Source: Bimastos eiseni | Lineage: Eukaryota > Annelida > Clitellata > Crassiclitellata > Lumbricidae | Direction: 5' to 3' | DNA: 64,000 nucleotides | NCBI GenBank assembly: GCA_959347315.1 | Contig: OY365813.1 | Location: 15,179,208-15,243,207, forward strand | Shown here: positions 22,764-34,652 of the stretch, one piece after another | Layout: each line of letters begins with the position of its first letter | Numbering within the stretch: position 1 is the stretch's first letter | Made by a program: the position numbers and the translations under genes | Notes under the pieces: model-generated | Told to the model about the DNA's origin: nothing | Seen by the model: only the letters and a program-made list of their open reading frames with translations | Databases searched by the model: none

Positions 22764-23752
22764 CTGATATGACATGAAAAAATATTAGACCTATGTTTAC
22801 TATTTGCAACATCCAGGATCATTGTAATTTTCAAGCTTTCGATGTCTGCATCATCGCAAGTTTCAACTGACTATGCAACTATTAAACTATAGATCTATAT
22901 ATATGACTGGAAAATAGGTTTTTATCTGCTAGAATTGACAGCGGAGAATAAGTTATTTACAACTGATAGGAGCATGTGCAAAATCGGTTGGAAATTATCA
23001 GTCTGCAACTGTAGCAAAATATACTATAAAAAGGTGATAGTGGCGAACACGTTTCTGCTTAACGTCTACTTCATCTCCTCTCATCTCCGTTCGTCTCTTC
23101 TTCCGTCCATTTCGTCTTCCTTCCTTTCTTCCCTCAATCACTTCCCTCAATTTCTTAATCAGTTGTGTGTAAATTTTAGGAGTAGGCCTACGCTACCTGA
23201 TTATAGCTGCACGCGGACAACTAATAGTCTCAATTCTATTGGATTGCATGGTGTCAGCATGGCGCTGTGATTTGGATCATAAAAAAGTGAAACTTAAGAA
23301 ACGCAGAGTTCGGTTAGTGCTTGATGGTGCACGAAATGCCCCAATATTTGCGTCAAGTCACCATTATCGAACGCTACTTTCGCTGTGCCTCGAAGGTCTT
23401 TTGCCGGTCTGGAGTTGTGGTCCTGACTGAGATTTGAGCTGGTCTTTCATGGGCCTGTTTCCAACCACCCAAATCTAAGATTGTCTTTCGCTCATATCGC
23501 GGCACAACAAGACCGAGACAAATGCATGCTAATAGCAATTAATCTACGACTACAAGTAGACCCATGTATCATAAAGTAAGGTCAAAAGTAGACCTACCAT
23601 GTTAAGTGTTATTACTCTGTTTCGATGTGCGGCTGAGTTGCAAATGCATATGCTAGACAGAACAGATCTAAACCACAAACACGCATTGCTCATCAGGTCT
23701 AGGCCACAAATCAAAGTATACGATACTATACGTTATTAAACACTCCGTATAC

Positions 23753-23910
23753 CTGCACCGATTGTGCCTTGATGGGCGATGTGTTCTGACGGCGTTTTCG
23801 GACAAGAAAAGCGATTAGGCATCCTATTAGCGCTGAGATAGCCACTCCCAACAGAACTCCCAAAACGATGACTGGGATCAGCAGAGAGTTCGCTTTTGCG
23901 TCATCAGATT
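23753..23910 (-). CDS. Copy M exon: transmembrane segment, intact
   Basis: A 158-base exon with acceptor caacacag|AATCTG and donor GTGCAG|gtatac. It reads ESDDAKANSL, then the helix LIPVIVLGVLLGVAISALIG, a short CLIAFLV and a basic stop-transfer VRKRRQN, which gives the expected type I orientation. Phase 1 in and phase 0 out agree with the T1 and B exons. The intron to FN3 is only 359 bases, the ancestral-like short form compared with copy A. Confidence 0.85.
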
Positions 23911-24269
23911 CTGTGTTGGAAGCAAGCAAACAAACATTGTGAAAACACTGAACTACTTAGTCAGATTCGGTTTTGACAACCCATTTATATCGATTGGCAT
24001 GAAAGAGTGTTCATAAGCGATGTGAGTTTATCTAGGAACCTATCAACGCACAATTCTAATACCTCAGTAAAGGGCTGCAGACGACACAACTAACTTTACA
24101 GCCAATCACGGTCGTTATAATGTACAGAGTTCACACTGCATGCTCGCACCCCTAATCACAAGATTACAAACGTAGGATGCTATCTAAAAGTTCAACATAT
24201 GCGACCAAATGGCATAATCTATATCTAGCAACAGAAACTTTATATGGCTGTTAATGGCTTAAGACTCAC

Positions 24270-24902
24270 CTTCAGGTTCGTTTACTTCCATCCTCGATAA
24301 TCTAACACCTTTGACCATTCCCAAATAGTAAAATTCAGATAAATGGCTTCTTTGTAATTAAGCGCCATACGCATAAAGGTCGAATAAATACACATCCCCA
24401 TTTGGAATATTGTCACATGTTACTTCTCGGATCGTGTCATCTACGTTGTAAACAGTCTTATAGTCGCAGCTTCCTGTTAGTTCAAGGCAACACTGCATAG
24501 ACAAAATTGCTATTTTGCCCTCAGTGGCGCTGAATTTAACAGTGGCTTTACTGCCGTTGAGTGATATCGCCTTCGGAGAAACTGATAGTTTGAATATTTT
24601 TGGAGTTTTCACAAATAATTTGACAATATCGCTGGATCCAAGGTCATTGATTGACCAGACGCTGACCTCGTAATCCGACTCAGGTTGAATTCCATTCAGA
24701 AACTGAGCATTGCTGCTTGAATTATAGCAGTCGTTTGAAACGTAGGGATACAAAATGTCGATTATTCCATTGTCACTTAGAGACCTTAATTGCAGGAAAG
24801 TCTGCTGTGGGCGACCATTAAACCACATACAATTCCACGAAATTACAATTTGACAACTTGAAACAAAGGTTGCTCTCACATTCGATGGTTTATCAGGCGG
24901 CC
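24270..24902 (-). pseudogene. Copy M exon: FN3-like domain plus extension, nonsense near end
   Basis: Acceptor ccttcag|GGCCGC (the CAG reads as ctg at 24903-24905) and donor CTGAAG|gtgagt. The exon is very close to copy A: WNCMWFNGRPQQ, DYEVSVWSINDLGSSDIVKL, SPKAISLNGSKA, MQCCLELTGSC, GDVYLFDLYAYG. A TAA stop (24360-24358) follows YAYGA, some 25 codons before the exon end. The rest (FYYLGMVKGVRLSR) stays in frame after the stop. Confidence 0.8.
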
Positions 24903-25009
24903 CTGAAGATGGAACAAAATAACAAACATGTAAGATATAGGCTAAAGTAATGATAGCAAGATAAACTTAGATACAACACCTAAATTAAATAGCTAAATTC
25001 TTTTTTTTA

Positions 25010-25225
25010 AATATTTTTTAATTCATTCGTTCATTTCGAGACTTAACGTAGCACGTCTTCAAACAAAATTACTCAACGGTGCTCCCGTCCCATGGCCACG
25101 GTTAAAAGAAATTATTATAACAGTTTACAAAAGGATGAAAGATCAATCAATGCAGAGGGGAGAAGACGAATGTCAACTGTGAGTCCATTCCAGATGGAAG
25201 GACCGACCACTGGGATCCATTGACA
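25010..25225 (-). pseudogene. LINE fragment: RT C-terminus, shared insertion with copy A
   Basis: In reverse complement it reads VVGPSIWNG, then TVDIRLLPSALIDL and FCKLL, the end of a CR1/L2-like ORF2. It stops about 110 bases before the FN3 exon of M. The 3' end has the same CGACATGAACGAATGA-like run as the LINE end in copy A (7830-7850), which supports one insertion before the duplication. Confidence 0.6.
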
Positions 25226-26391
25226 TTGATTCAACAGACGCTATGGATCCACAGTGATAACACTGGGAATAATGCTTCGTAAACCTATTGAATAAACTCT
25301 GCTCGTGTTGACATCCATGAGCTTTCTATTAGCCATCAGGAATTTGGATTGTGGATGACACATGGGCAATATTCCTATGGATTCAACTTAAAAGAATCGT
25401 TAACTGAAAACAAACTATTAAGACATCAATTTGCCTGTTGAGAAAATGAAAAGGAGAATCGGTGATTCTACACTTTGTTATATCTCAACAACTACTTATT
25501 GCTCGCAGTTACACTAGCGTTCTTAGGTTACTTTTAATAATAACAACAATCGGCTCTTGTGAAAATTCTTCTTCAACCCGCGGTTTTCTTTCCCGAAAAA
25601 CTATTTTGTAGGCTATTCACCCCAACTCCAAATTGAAGAATGTATGAATATTCTTCAAAGGCTGAGATCAACGATGAGGTTGAGCTATTTTCTCGTCCAC
25701 TGTATTCTCGCTTTATTCTCTTTTCAGACATTCTGGAAACTCCCTTCGCCCAAACGCCGTCTCAAACGTTCTTTCTTACCATATGGAGGCCAAATACAGG
25801 CCGACCATAATTTTGGCGCCTCTTTATAATACGGTCCAAGATCCGTATCAGCAACAAGGCTCTGGGAAAGGGAATTGTGATCTGCTACAATTATCTGCTA
25901 CCATAATACGTTAATCGGCAATTTCACTTTGCTCAGTAAGTCCTTTGTATAGGCCTATCTCTGGAGGGTGTATTGAATGGCGTCTCTCGAGACTTTGCAA
26001 CTAATAGTAATTTTAGATTACACATGTATTGATTTACCCATGCGTAATGAGTGGATATGGTTACTATTTATCAATATTTGAAGAATTATGTCACTTAGAA
26101 AATTTTAAGCCTTTCTAGAGCGCCTCTAGTAGGGTGAACGGCTCAGAAGCGTTGCCAGTGCGCAAGTCACCTGGAGAAGAGGTAGGTTTTGGGAAAAGCG
26201 AAGGGGGAGGATGAGGAACTGCCAGATACATTTTTAGAATGAACAGAATGAGAGGGACCAATTGAAGCAAAGATCGAGACTGAGTCATTGTTGCTCTAGT
26301 TCGAGGAACCAATATGTCTATTTAACCAAGAGGCCAAGTCTATTGAACGAGCGAAGTGGACGGAGGGTGAAACAATAATTGATATACTTGC

Positions 26392-26697
26392 CTGGACGAA
26401 GAACTTGAAATGTTTCTGCTGTGGAGCCAATGGAATTGCTTAACACAGCTGAAAAATATCCGTAATAAGCTTCTGATGAGAATGTAAGTGTAAGCTGATA
26501 ATATAAAGAATAAAAAATTTAATATGAGGACCCGGCTGGCAGTTCCTGCATCTGCCCAGCTGTGTTGACAAAACTCCAGTTTGTTGTGGAAACCACGTCA
26601 GGCATTGCCGAGAAATAAATCGAAAGTGAAACAGAATCGCCTATAACGGCGTTGAACTTCTTGCTAGCTGGTTCCTGTGATGTGATATACGGTGGAT
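26392..26697 (-). pseudogene. Copy M exon: Ig-like domain 3 with stop
   Basis: Acceptor actttag|ATCCACC and a GC donor, GTCCAG|gcaagt. It reads PPYITSQEPASKKFNAVIGD, then TTNWSFVNTAGQMQELPAG, a TAA stop (26521-26519), then YYGYFSAVLSNSIGSTAE and FQVLRPG. The stop falls in the same Ser codon that is TGA in copy A and TCA in copy C. The core cysteines are replaced (SLSI and GYFSAV). Confidence 0.8.
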
Positions 26698-26805
26698 CTA
26701 AAGTATAAAATAAATGGATAATGTATCTGCGTCATTTGAAAGAATATATAGACCTATTACATAGCTATACTCTCACCACAACATATATCAATTGCCCAAG
26801 TTAAA

Positions 26806-27350
26806 ATGTCGTTTCTACAAATCAAAGACCCAGCCAAACGTGATTTTATCGTTGAGAACTTTCTCAAGACGAAGCAAAATATTAGACAACACTCGTTATC
26901 CGAGAAAATAGGGGACATTGGGCTTCAGCGAGAATTAACAAAAGCGTACAAAACGATAATCGACTCACAGTCTGGAATAACCAAAGAATTAGGTACTATA
27001 AAAGAGAACTATATGGCGACAACTGCCGCGCTTCGAGCATTGCCACCATCGATATCGACATCGGTGAAGCGATTCAGTTCCCACAATATCCATCGATATG
27101 AGGACGATCCAGTTTCAGATATTAAACTTTCGGAATTAGGTGATATAGCAATAAAATATTTAAAAGAATACGCTACAAACAAGAAGTCGACGGATACGAC
27201 CTTCGGAATACGCTCTAAAGATGGTCGACTTCACATCGGTAACAGCTAAATCTCGATCGAGGGAGATGACATAACGGTGGGTAATACCACCTATAAGGGA
27301 ACTTCAGAGCTATAGGAATTACTGACGATGAAGGAACCAAACGAGTCGAT
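26806..27350 (+). pseudogene. Broken ORF of a repetitive-element-like protein family
   Basis: A 147-codon frame starts MSFLQIKDPAKRDFIVENFL and contains LQRELTKAYKTIIDSQSGIT. It ends at TAA 27247-27249. The same frame continues beyond the stop with EGDDITVGNTTYKGTSEL, another stop (27314-27316) and ELLTMKEPNESIY, so it was once longer. I recall proteins with this KIxDPxKRDxxV start and a GT(P/S)xLWELL-like end as multicopy, uncharacterised proteins in invertebrate genomes, possibly carried by Polinton-like elements. That link is memory, not shown here. It sits just upstream of the truncated end of copy M. Confidence 0.55.
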
Positions 27351-28611
27351 ATACAGGACGACGATGTTCACAGTCCGATTGCATAATACTGATGTATGAA
27401 TTTTTATAGAAGCCGAATGTTAGAATTGTTTTATTTATAATAACAATAACATTGCATGTAGGTGCTCTTTTCCCTAATACGAAACAAAGTGGAGCAAAGC
27501 AGCGGTTCCCAGCCTTCTTCTTTATTGTTAGCTCAAACTAAAAAATATTTGTGTGCTTACCCAAACAGAAAAAAACTTGTCAAAGACGTTCTTTGGCAAT
27601 TTATTTAATTAGAATAGATTATTTGAGCTAGAATAATGATCATAATACTATCAATGAATTTTGCTAAATTTATTATATTAAAATTATTTAACAATATTTT
27701 TAGTATACTACTGCTATAGTATAACTATATTATGAATAAATATGGTATTTCAATACCTGCGATTATTATCTGTTTCTGCAAGAAATAAATATTTTAAATT
27801 TTGTCGTCATTACATGTACTTTAAACATTTATTCACTAGCATTGCACTAAAACTGTTTGCCCTTTAAAGTTAGCGTTTGATAAATAAAAAAAATTATTCC
27901 TCATATGTTCAGCACAATAATAGTTTGTGTTAGACGTTTGGTTATTATAATGTGAATTACTCATTAGCATGTGACATTGTGACAGGCATAAAAAAAGCAG
28001 ACAAGTAACCTGCTTAGATGGAACAATTGGATGTAAAGCGGGATAATCTTAGGTTATAGCGTAATTAATTATTCCCATGTTCATCCTCTTAGGTTTTAGC
28101 ATATTTCATTATTTCCTTTTGGAATGTCTAAGAAACAGCTTTTAAAACGCGACAAAATTTTCCATTAAAAATGCCGTTCAAATGGACGCTGGCTGATGAA
28201 AGTAATTGTTGTGTATAATTAGAACCTGGATTGGTGATAAGATTTCTGCTCAGATGGAACTTAATACAATATTTTTATTCGATGGGAAAGACTTTCATTA
28301 TTGGCGTTTATAATTAATAACGCTAAAACCTAAGAAGATGAAATGTAATAATTAATTACGCTCAAACTTAAGATTACCCAAACTATTGGCTTTATATCAT
28401 GAACATTAATGAAGCACCCAACTCACGACTCATTGGTTTGGCGATCACCAGTGCTGCGATCTTATTAGTCCGCGATATTATTAGCCTGCGATCTTTGCGT
28501 TGCGACTTTTGTGCGCGACCTTACTGACTCGCGAAGTATTTTTTGTGGTAATGCGTGCAATGAATATATACTACTGTCTCATCTTTTCCAACAGATTAAT
28601 ATATTAGCATA
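27351..28611. other. AT-rich stretch with a small foldback element
   Basis: No gene seen. About 65-base inverted repeats at 28039-28105 and 28318-28379 (ATAATCTTAGGTTATAGCGT, then AATTAATTATT, versus its reverse complement) enclose some 210 bases, giving a MITE-like element of about 340 bases. No clear target duplication is visible. Confidence 0.5.
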
Positions 28612-29512
28612 TATTCAGATGAATGAAAATCAAAGGTTTAGTTGTGGATCATGTTCTACAATTATAGCGTACACATAACACAGTATAAATATAATTTCAA
28701 CTCTCAACGGCCTTTGCCAAAGTAAGATTTGCAGCTTCTTGCTGTCTGGGTAACAACTACATAATTATCAGAGTTCTCAAATTTATTGTTTATGAATCGC
28801 TCTTTATAATATTATTATGGCTTATTAGCTTGAATACCTATGAAGGATTATTAATGATTTATTACTATTAATTTGCCAGAGTAAAGTAGACCCAACAGTT
28901 TTGTTGACTTCTAGTCTTAATGCTAGAACGGAGGCTACACAGATCATCGCGTTCCTGTTCCGACACTACGGATTTTGAAGATTTACTAACTGTACTTACT
29001 GGTCAGAGTCCTTACTGTGGTGACGCTCTACGAACTATATAGTATACAACCCTTCCCAGACTTGCTGGCATAGAGAAGGTGTCCGGATGCAGCGTGTTGA
29101 ACCACCTGCGAGAGACTGTTTGGCAGTGGAGCACATGCGCTGAGCGCCTCGTAGCCTTTCGTCGCTCCTCTGCATGGCCACGCTGAGTTCTGCTATAAGT
29201 ACTGTTGGATGGGTTCTCGGCATGGTGCATCTTTCAGTTATCTTAGCACTATTAGCTTACTGCTTAAGTTCTGTGTTTTTGATAATCCTGATGTCATCTG
29301 AGCTGGTCCAGGCGACCCTTTTTAAAGGACACAATAGACACTATAGGAACTTCATGGATGTGAATGGCGCTTTTGAATGCTCCATCTGGTTTATTATTTT
29401 ACGCGAATGAAGTGTCAAAACTCTCCTCGATATTAAGTTTGATAAAGTGGGTCAATATCTTTATAGTCAGAAAAACATGTCGTATTCACTGTGATGGCAG
29501 GTTCTACAGCAG

Positions 29513-29676
29513 AACAACCTGATGATGAAAAAGCGAATCCTCCGCTGCCCATCGCATTCATCGTTTTGGGGGTTGTGTTGGGAGTCGCTGTCTTAGCGCT
29601 GATTGGCTGCTTAATAGCTTACATTGCCTTCAAACGACGTCAGATCACACAGCCAAGCAACTCACAGTCGGTGCAG
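29513..29676 (+). CDS. Copy T1 exon: transmembrane segment
   Basis: Acceptor ctacagcag|AACAAC and a GC donor, GTGCAG|gcgagt. 164 bases, phase 1 in and 0 out. It reads EQPDDEKANPPLPIAF, helix IVLGVVLGVAVLALIGCLIA, then basic FKRRQIT. Confidence 0.75.
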
Positions 29677-30158
29677 GCGAGTAATGTCGAAGGGCTTATG
29701 CTGATAAACATCAACACTAGTAACATTGGCTAATCCTAACGTGCGTGGAAAACATTTCGTTTAAACTACAAATTTCCGTGGTGTTTTGATTTGGCCAGAG
29801 TAGGCCTACATGTAGATGGATGATCTACTTCACACATCGTTTTGCAATTGCGTCGAATATGCGATGTCCATTAATTTCCGTCGATCACGTTTGTGTGAAT
29901 TCGGTATAGCAAGCTACCATCTAGAATCTATCCAGATCAATTGTTTAAATCCTTGCTCAAATCTTGCCCCATCAAAAAAACATTCACTATAACTCCCAGC
30001 ATTTGATGATATAAATTACTAATTTTTTTAAAAATCACAAAATACCGTCGGCGAGTTTGTTGTAGATAATAAAGTATTAGAAACGTGCAGGTTTCCTCTT
30101 CTGCTGTTGACCTGCGCCGTGAATTTTTCTATACTATTTTTCTGTGTGTACGTTACAG

Positions 30159-30344
30159 CATCCAAAAACAACGGTTGCCAACAGAGCCCGACAGCCAACA
30201 TCACTGAGGAAGAACCAGATGTATGAAGACGATGACAATTATGAAACGGTTGTAGGAGAAAATCCCTCAAAGAATCACCCCCACTACACAGCGCTTCAGG
30301 TTCAATATTACCTTAACTGTCAGAGACAAGTCAAGAGCAGCTAA
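30159..30344 (+). CDS. Copy T1 exon: tail with both tyrosine motifs, extended
   Basis: Acceptor cgttacag|CATCCA. It reads MYEDDDNYETV, eleven residues, YTALQV, the same YxxV-x11-YxxL layout as in copy A. The stop that ends A and B after LEV is changed to CAA here, so the tail runs 14 residues further (QYYLNCQRQV and on) to TAA 30342-30344. Confidence 0.75.
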   Translation, partial: HPKTTVANRARQPTSLRKNQMYEDDDNYETVVGENPSKNHPHYTALQVQYYLNCQRQVKSS

Positions 30345-33300
30345 TGCAAGCTTCTAATGTGATTTAATTATTATGATGACAGCATCAGTGTAGTGATCAT
30401 ACTGCGGATTGTCAGTTTGAAATCATTAAAAACTATCATTACTATTATCATTATTATTATTACTTTTTTGTCCCGAGGTATACAGGAACCCTCAGGGACT
30501 TACAGATTGCTAGCTATTATGCAATTTGTCTGGAAATGACTCTAGTCTCGTCGTTGTTGTCCAGGTTGGTGAAAGTGTCCCGAAACGCGACTGCGTTAAA
30601 GCGTTGCATGCGTTAACGAAATTCGTTGGTAGAGAACAGAAGTTTCTCGTGGGTCATCCGAGACCATGCTGAGTTATTGACCAAGGTCAGACAAAAACAC
30701 TAGGCCTTCGTTGTTTATCGGCCCCATGGTCCTCAAATGCCAGAGGGACGAACAGGTGCGTGCTAGAAAGTGGATGGTATTTTTCGTGCTTTCTCTTTCA
30801 GCCACCACTCCAACTGTCTCAGATGTGTCTGACAAAATAAGATACGGCCAAGATGTCAATCGTGGTGGCATCCCAGACCAGGCATCGGCCCATCCGCCAC
30901 GGAATTACGGTTTGGCCATTGGGCCTTCCTCGGACAACCATTTTGACAACCCATTTGATTCGAAACAGCGTTCGTGAATAGGCTGGTGTCCCACGCCTGG
31001 ATTTCGAGTAGCGATTTAGAAGTTTGAAGAATACGATTATGAATATTTTTCAACAATAATGTAAGGCATACCTTACATCAATGTTAAAAAAATATTAACT
31101 TCTGTCATTCTCTAATCGAATTATTTTATGCCTTTCAGGGACAACGCGACTCTTGAAAGATCAGCTCTCTCGAATTGATGAAGAGTTTGACTGTCGACAA
31201 ATCATGAACGCAACATCGGTCTTAAATATCCGATGCAAGATTAGAATGTCTTAACTTTATGGGTTTTGGTTATTAGCATAGATAGTTAGATCTACAGTTT
31301 AATTGCGAATTTTTGAAATTAATTGCTTTTGGCCTGAATTCAAAGCACATGATTTGTTCCTCTTTTTATCCATAACAATACAAAAGCCACCGTCATTACT
31401 AAGCTTTTATATGCCTCCCAATCCTGGTGGAAGTGTACACTCACATAAAGAAATTCAGGAAAAATCATGGTAAAATCTTAAGAAGAGCCAAACGTCTAAG
31501 TTATCTGGAATAATTCTTCCCGACAGTCTCAGAAATTGATAACATAGCCGATGAGAAGCTCCATTTCTTCATTTCACACAATCATAGGAATGTCCTGCGG
31601 AAAAATCTACCTCCAATCCATTAAGACCTAGACCAAACTACATTGCAATGTATACTCCAACCCAAAAACAGCCCTCAATATATGCCCATGTTCTTGTATC
31701 AAAATATTTTATTGATTATTTTGCAAATCTGACTTAATTTATTACCCTATCACCTAGACCACACTAAATTACGATGTAGACCTATACTCCAACCCAAAGC
31801 CAACCCTCAATTTATGCCTATGTTCTTGTATAAAAATATTTAATTGATTATTTTACCATTCTGACTTAATTTATATCCATTGTTTCAAATAAACGAGTGT
31901 ATTATAGGCTTATATTAGAACAATCGTGGCAATGAATTCTTTTGTCCGAAGTTTTCCACGCTTTGCAGTTGTATTTTGACAACGCTCCTATTTTGTGAAT
32001 TCACATTAAAAGCGCTGCAGACTGGCATTTCATATAATATGTTTTCGCGTGTTTAAATAATTTAGGAAAGAGAATGAGATAGATTTCGCAAAGCTGGTGC
32101 GGTCGGTTGCTCTATGGTGGAGTTTTATCCGGCGCTTAATGAATGCCAGAATACGATTATGATAGGCCTACATACAAGGATATGTGGAAAGCATATATAT
32201 ATATATATATATATATATAGGCCCTATACACAGGCAGATTGTTTGAGTTATCAACATTTATAGTCTGTTTGAAATGATACACCGTTGAATGATCACATGA
32301 GCGTAGCAGTAGAGACAGAGAAGCATAGAGCGGAGGAGTTATATGAACGGCCAAAGGTCACCATTGACACAACTCTGCCACTGAAATTAGGCCTACTCTG
32401 ACGAAACTAGTCTCAAGTCTGGGGATAGGAGGAGGGCGACGCTAATCATCCTATCTATAACACGATGTCGTCAAACAGCAACTAACTAATGCCGGACACA
32501 ACGCAGTTGAGATTGAGGAGAGCAGGCCTAAAGATAACTGAAATGTGGAGTCTAATTTTAATGTCTTGAATAATGTCGGATTGAATAAAGTCTTCAAAGT
32601 CATTTGAATCTTAAGCTCTGCAAATATAACGATTTGTTTAGGATGTCTCATCCGATCCTCCGTCTTCTTATAGTTTCGCCATTGACATCACCCGTTTAAT
32701 AGTTAATCTATCCCTCTACGGCAACCTCCCCTGGACCTACCCTGGATTACCCCTTGGACAGCCCTCTGACGCGACGCAGCCCTCGTGAATGAGCTGGTGA
32801 CTTGTTCTTGGTTTTTGAGTGGCGCCTTGGTTGTTTGGAGATCACTATTAGTCTATTACGATATAGACCCATGATCTACAGTAGGTTCAACATTTTGAGC
32901 TCATATGTAGAAACCTAAATGTTAACGTCGCTTAACAGTGCCTTAACCAGGGCATGGGTGTGGCAACTAAGCAGGTCATCATAATGCAGAATATGCAGTT
33001 GCCCATCTTGCAACACATTATTGAAGCAACCATGGACATTAATATAGGCCCTACATGTAGTAATGACATTGAGCTCCATTGGGACCCAGTTAAGTTTATT
33101 TTTGACTTACATGTAGCAATGAGTATTGCACTAGAACTCACCCTGACCTCGTTTGACATTTGAATAATCTATTTATCAGCGAAATTTGAATTGATATTTT
33201 CATGCAATGTGTTGATGCGGAAGTACAGGCGCACATGCATTCAACTGTGTATAATGTTCTGGAATTAATGGATTTGCTAGAGTGATTCTGTATTACGAGG

Positions 33301-34500
33301 TAATCTGCAAATGAATTGGTTTGCGATCACACCCTCGATTATCATCGCTGGTTGACGCACATGCTCTGGGTAGTCCTTTCATTGGCCCGTCAAGGTCCAT
33401 GGATTTCATATTGCAGTTGCGTTGTGTTCCGTTGGGAGCGGCATTGAAAAGTAAGTAGCGTAGATAGATACGTCGTAATATTATAATATGTTGGCTAAGC
33501 TAAGCTTAGAGCGAATCTATCTATAGCCTGAAATGACGCTCCTGTCTGCTGCACTTTATAGCCTCTGCCCTTATCACATCACAATAAAATGTGACCATCA
33601 AGGTATTTGAGACGCAGTCAGTCTTTTATCTATAATGACGTTTAGCCGTGCAAATTTCTTTTGGACACAGCTGGCGTTTGTAGTTTGTGGTCTTATATTT
33701 ATATGATGACACTTCACGAGAAAGTAATCATCGAAATTATCGACCATTTTCATCGTAGCACCATGCTACATTTACGCAAACCACGTGACTTCCGTTGAAA
33801 TCTGAGGACTATAAAAAACTTTGCTTTGCAAACTTAATCTGATGTATTATAGGCAGGATATGTAGATTTACATACATAAGAAAATTGTCAGTAGGCCTAA
33901 AATCTTTTTCAAATAAAATATTATAATTTTATTTGCACCTATCATTGTACAAGTGTATCACGTCCACTAAGTATAGCCACCCTTTTCTGCGTAGCTAATG
34001 GGTACTCGAGGGCGTGTGTGACAGTACTAGCATGTGATGAATCATAATGTATGTTTGTTTTTTATAAATTATAAATTTATTATAAAATAATTATATCTGT
34101 ATCAATTTATGTATGCATCATTGAAATATTTATGTATCTCGAAACTTGTAAAGGACCTGTAAAGAACATCACAACGGCGGTTAACATGCAACATTGATCG
34201 TATTTTAACTGATTCTCTAAGCCAGAGAATTAGCCTTTGACAAGCAACTCCTTTGAAAAACCAACGCATTAAAAATGCGCGACAAGACTGACAAGACTAG
34301 AAAAGGATAGCGTTGTCTTGAGCTAGCCTCATCGGCATCCGTGGGTGTCAAGTGTTTGAGGCTTCATTTTCTAGGCCTCGGGATTTTCTGACGAGTGGTA
34401 TGTCCTCTACCACCCCTCCTAATTGTTTAACCATCAGTGTAAGCCTACTATCAAAGCTGAGTTGGCAGGGAAGCGTAGGCGAGAAAGACTTTGGAGCTAA
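30345..34500. other. 3' flank of T1, no gene seen
   Basis: Two homologous blocks make up most of it: up to about 32.5 kb it matches the flank of copy B (44.9-46.9 kb), and 32.53-34.62 kb matches the flank of copy A (15.48-17.44 kb). (TA)n at 32192-32219. Short ATT repeats near 30440. No coding sequence is supported. Confidence 0.6.
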
Positions 34501-34590
34501 ATTTATGCCCTGGAGTTTGAAGCCACGACCTCTTGGTTGAAAATTCAGCGCGTACCCAATAGTATCGTGCACACCATGCATGGCCTGAAC
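34500..34590 (-). repeat. tRNA-derived SINE head (duplicate of 17.3 kb)
   Basis: In reverse complement GCGCTGAATTTTCAACCAAG, then AGGTCGTGGCTTCAAAC resembles a tRNA anticodon arm to B box. It is the diverged counterpart of the element at 17320-17400. Confidence 0.4.
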
Positions 34591-34652
34591 GTTGATTCGA
34601 TTAAGAATAAATAATTTATATGAATTTTTTTGAGCTTCATCTACACCTAGAC

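Larger units (their letters stand above)
22638..26697 (-). pseudogene. Copy M: inverted Ig/FN3 receptor-like gene, disrupted and 5'-truncated
   Basis: On the - strand the order is Ig3 (26697-26392), FN3 (24902-24270), TM (23910-23753) and tail (22763-22638). Signal, Ig1 and Ig2 exons are not found upstream before the unrelated ORF at 26.8 kb. Similarity to copy A extends through introns and the 3' flank, including a shared LINE end, so A and M form a tail-to-tail inverted duplication with its centre near 17.5-19 kb. In-frame stops lie in Ig3 and near the end of FN3, while the TM exon is perfect. The tail keeps only the second tyrosine motif. Confidence 0.8.
29513..30344 (+). pseudogene. Copy T1: TM and tail exons only
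   Basis: A partial gene copy whose TM (29513-29676) and tail (30159-30344) exons are open and in phase, but without any ectodomain exon upstream. The reading frame through the TM exon also runs back to an ATG-like start (MAGSTAEQ, from 29491), so a short transmembrane adaptor-like product could be imagined. In copy B the same bases are intron, which argues against it. Confidence 0.7.
28612..32530 (+). repeat. Segmental duplicate of 42735-46890
   Basis: From CAGATGAATGAAAATCAAAG at 28615 the sequence follows the FN3-TM intron, TM exon, tail exon and 3' flank of copy B at roughly 85-95 percent by eye in the best parts, with indels. The homology begins abruptly inside an intron, so this is the 3' end of a broken array unit. 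Confidence 0.8.

Noticed and set aside
29491..29733. Stand-alone small membrane protein starting MAGSTAEQ
   Set aside because: The upstream ATG-like codon and the downstream extension are intron in the homologous unit; the TM exon explains the open frame.
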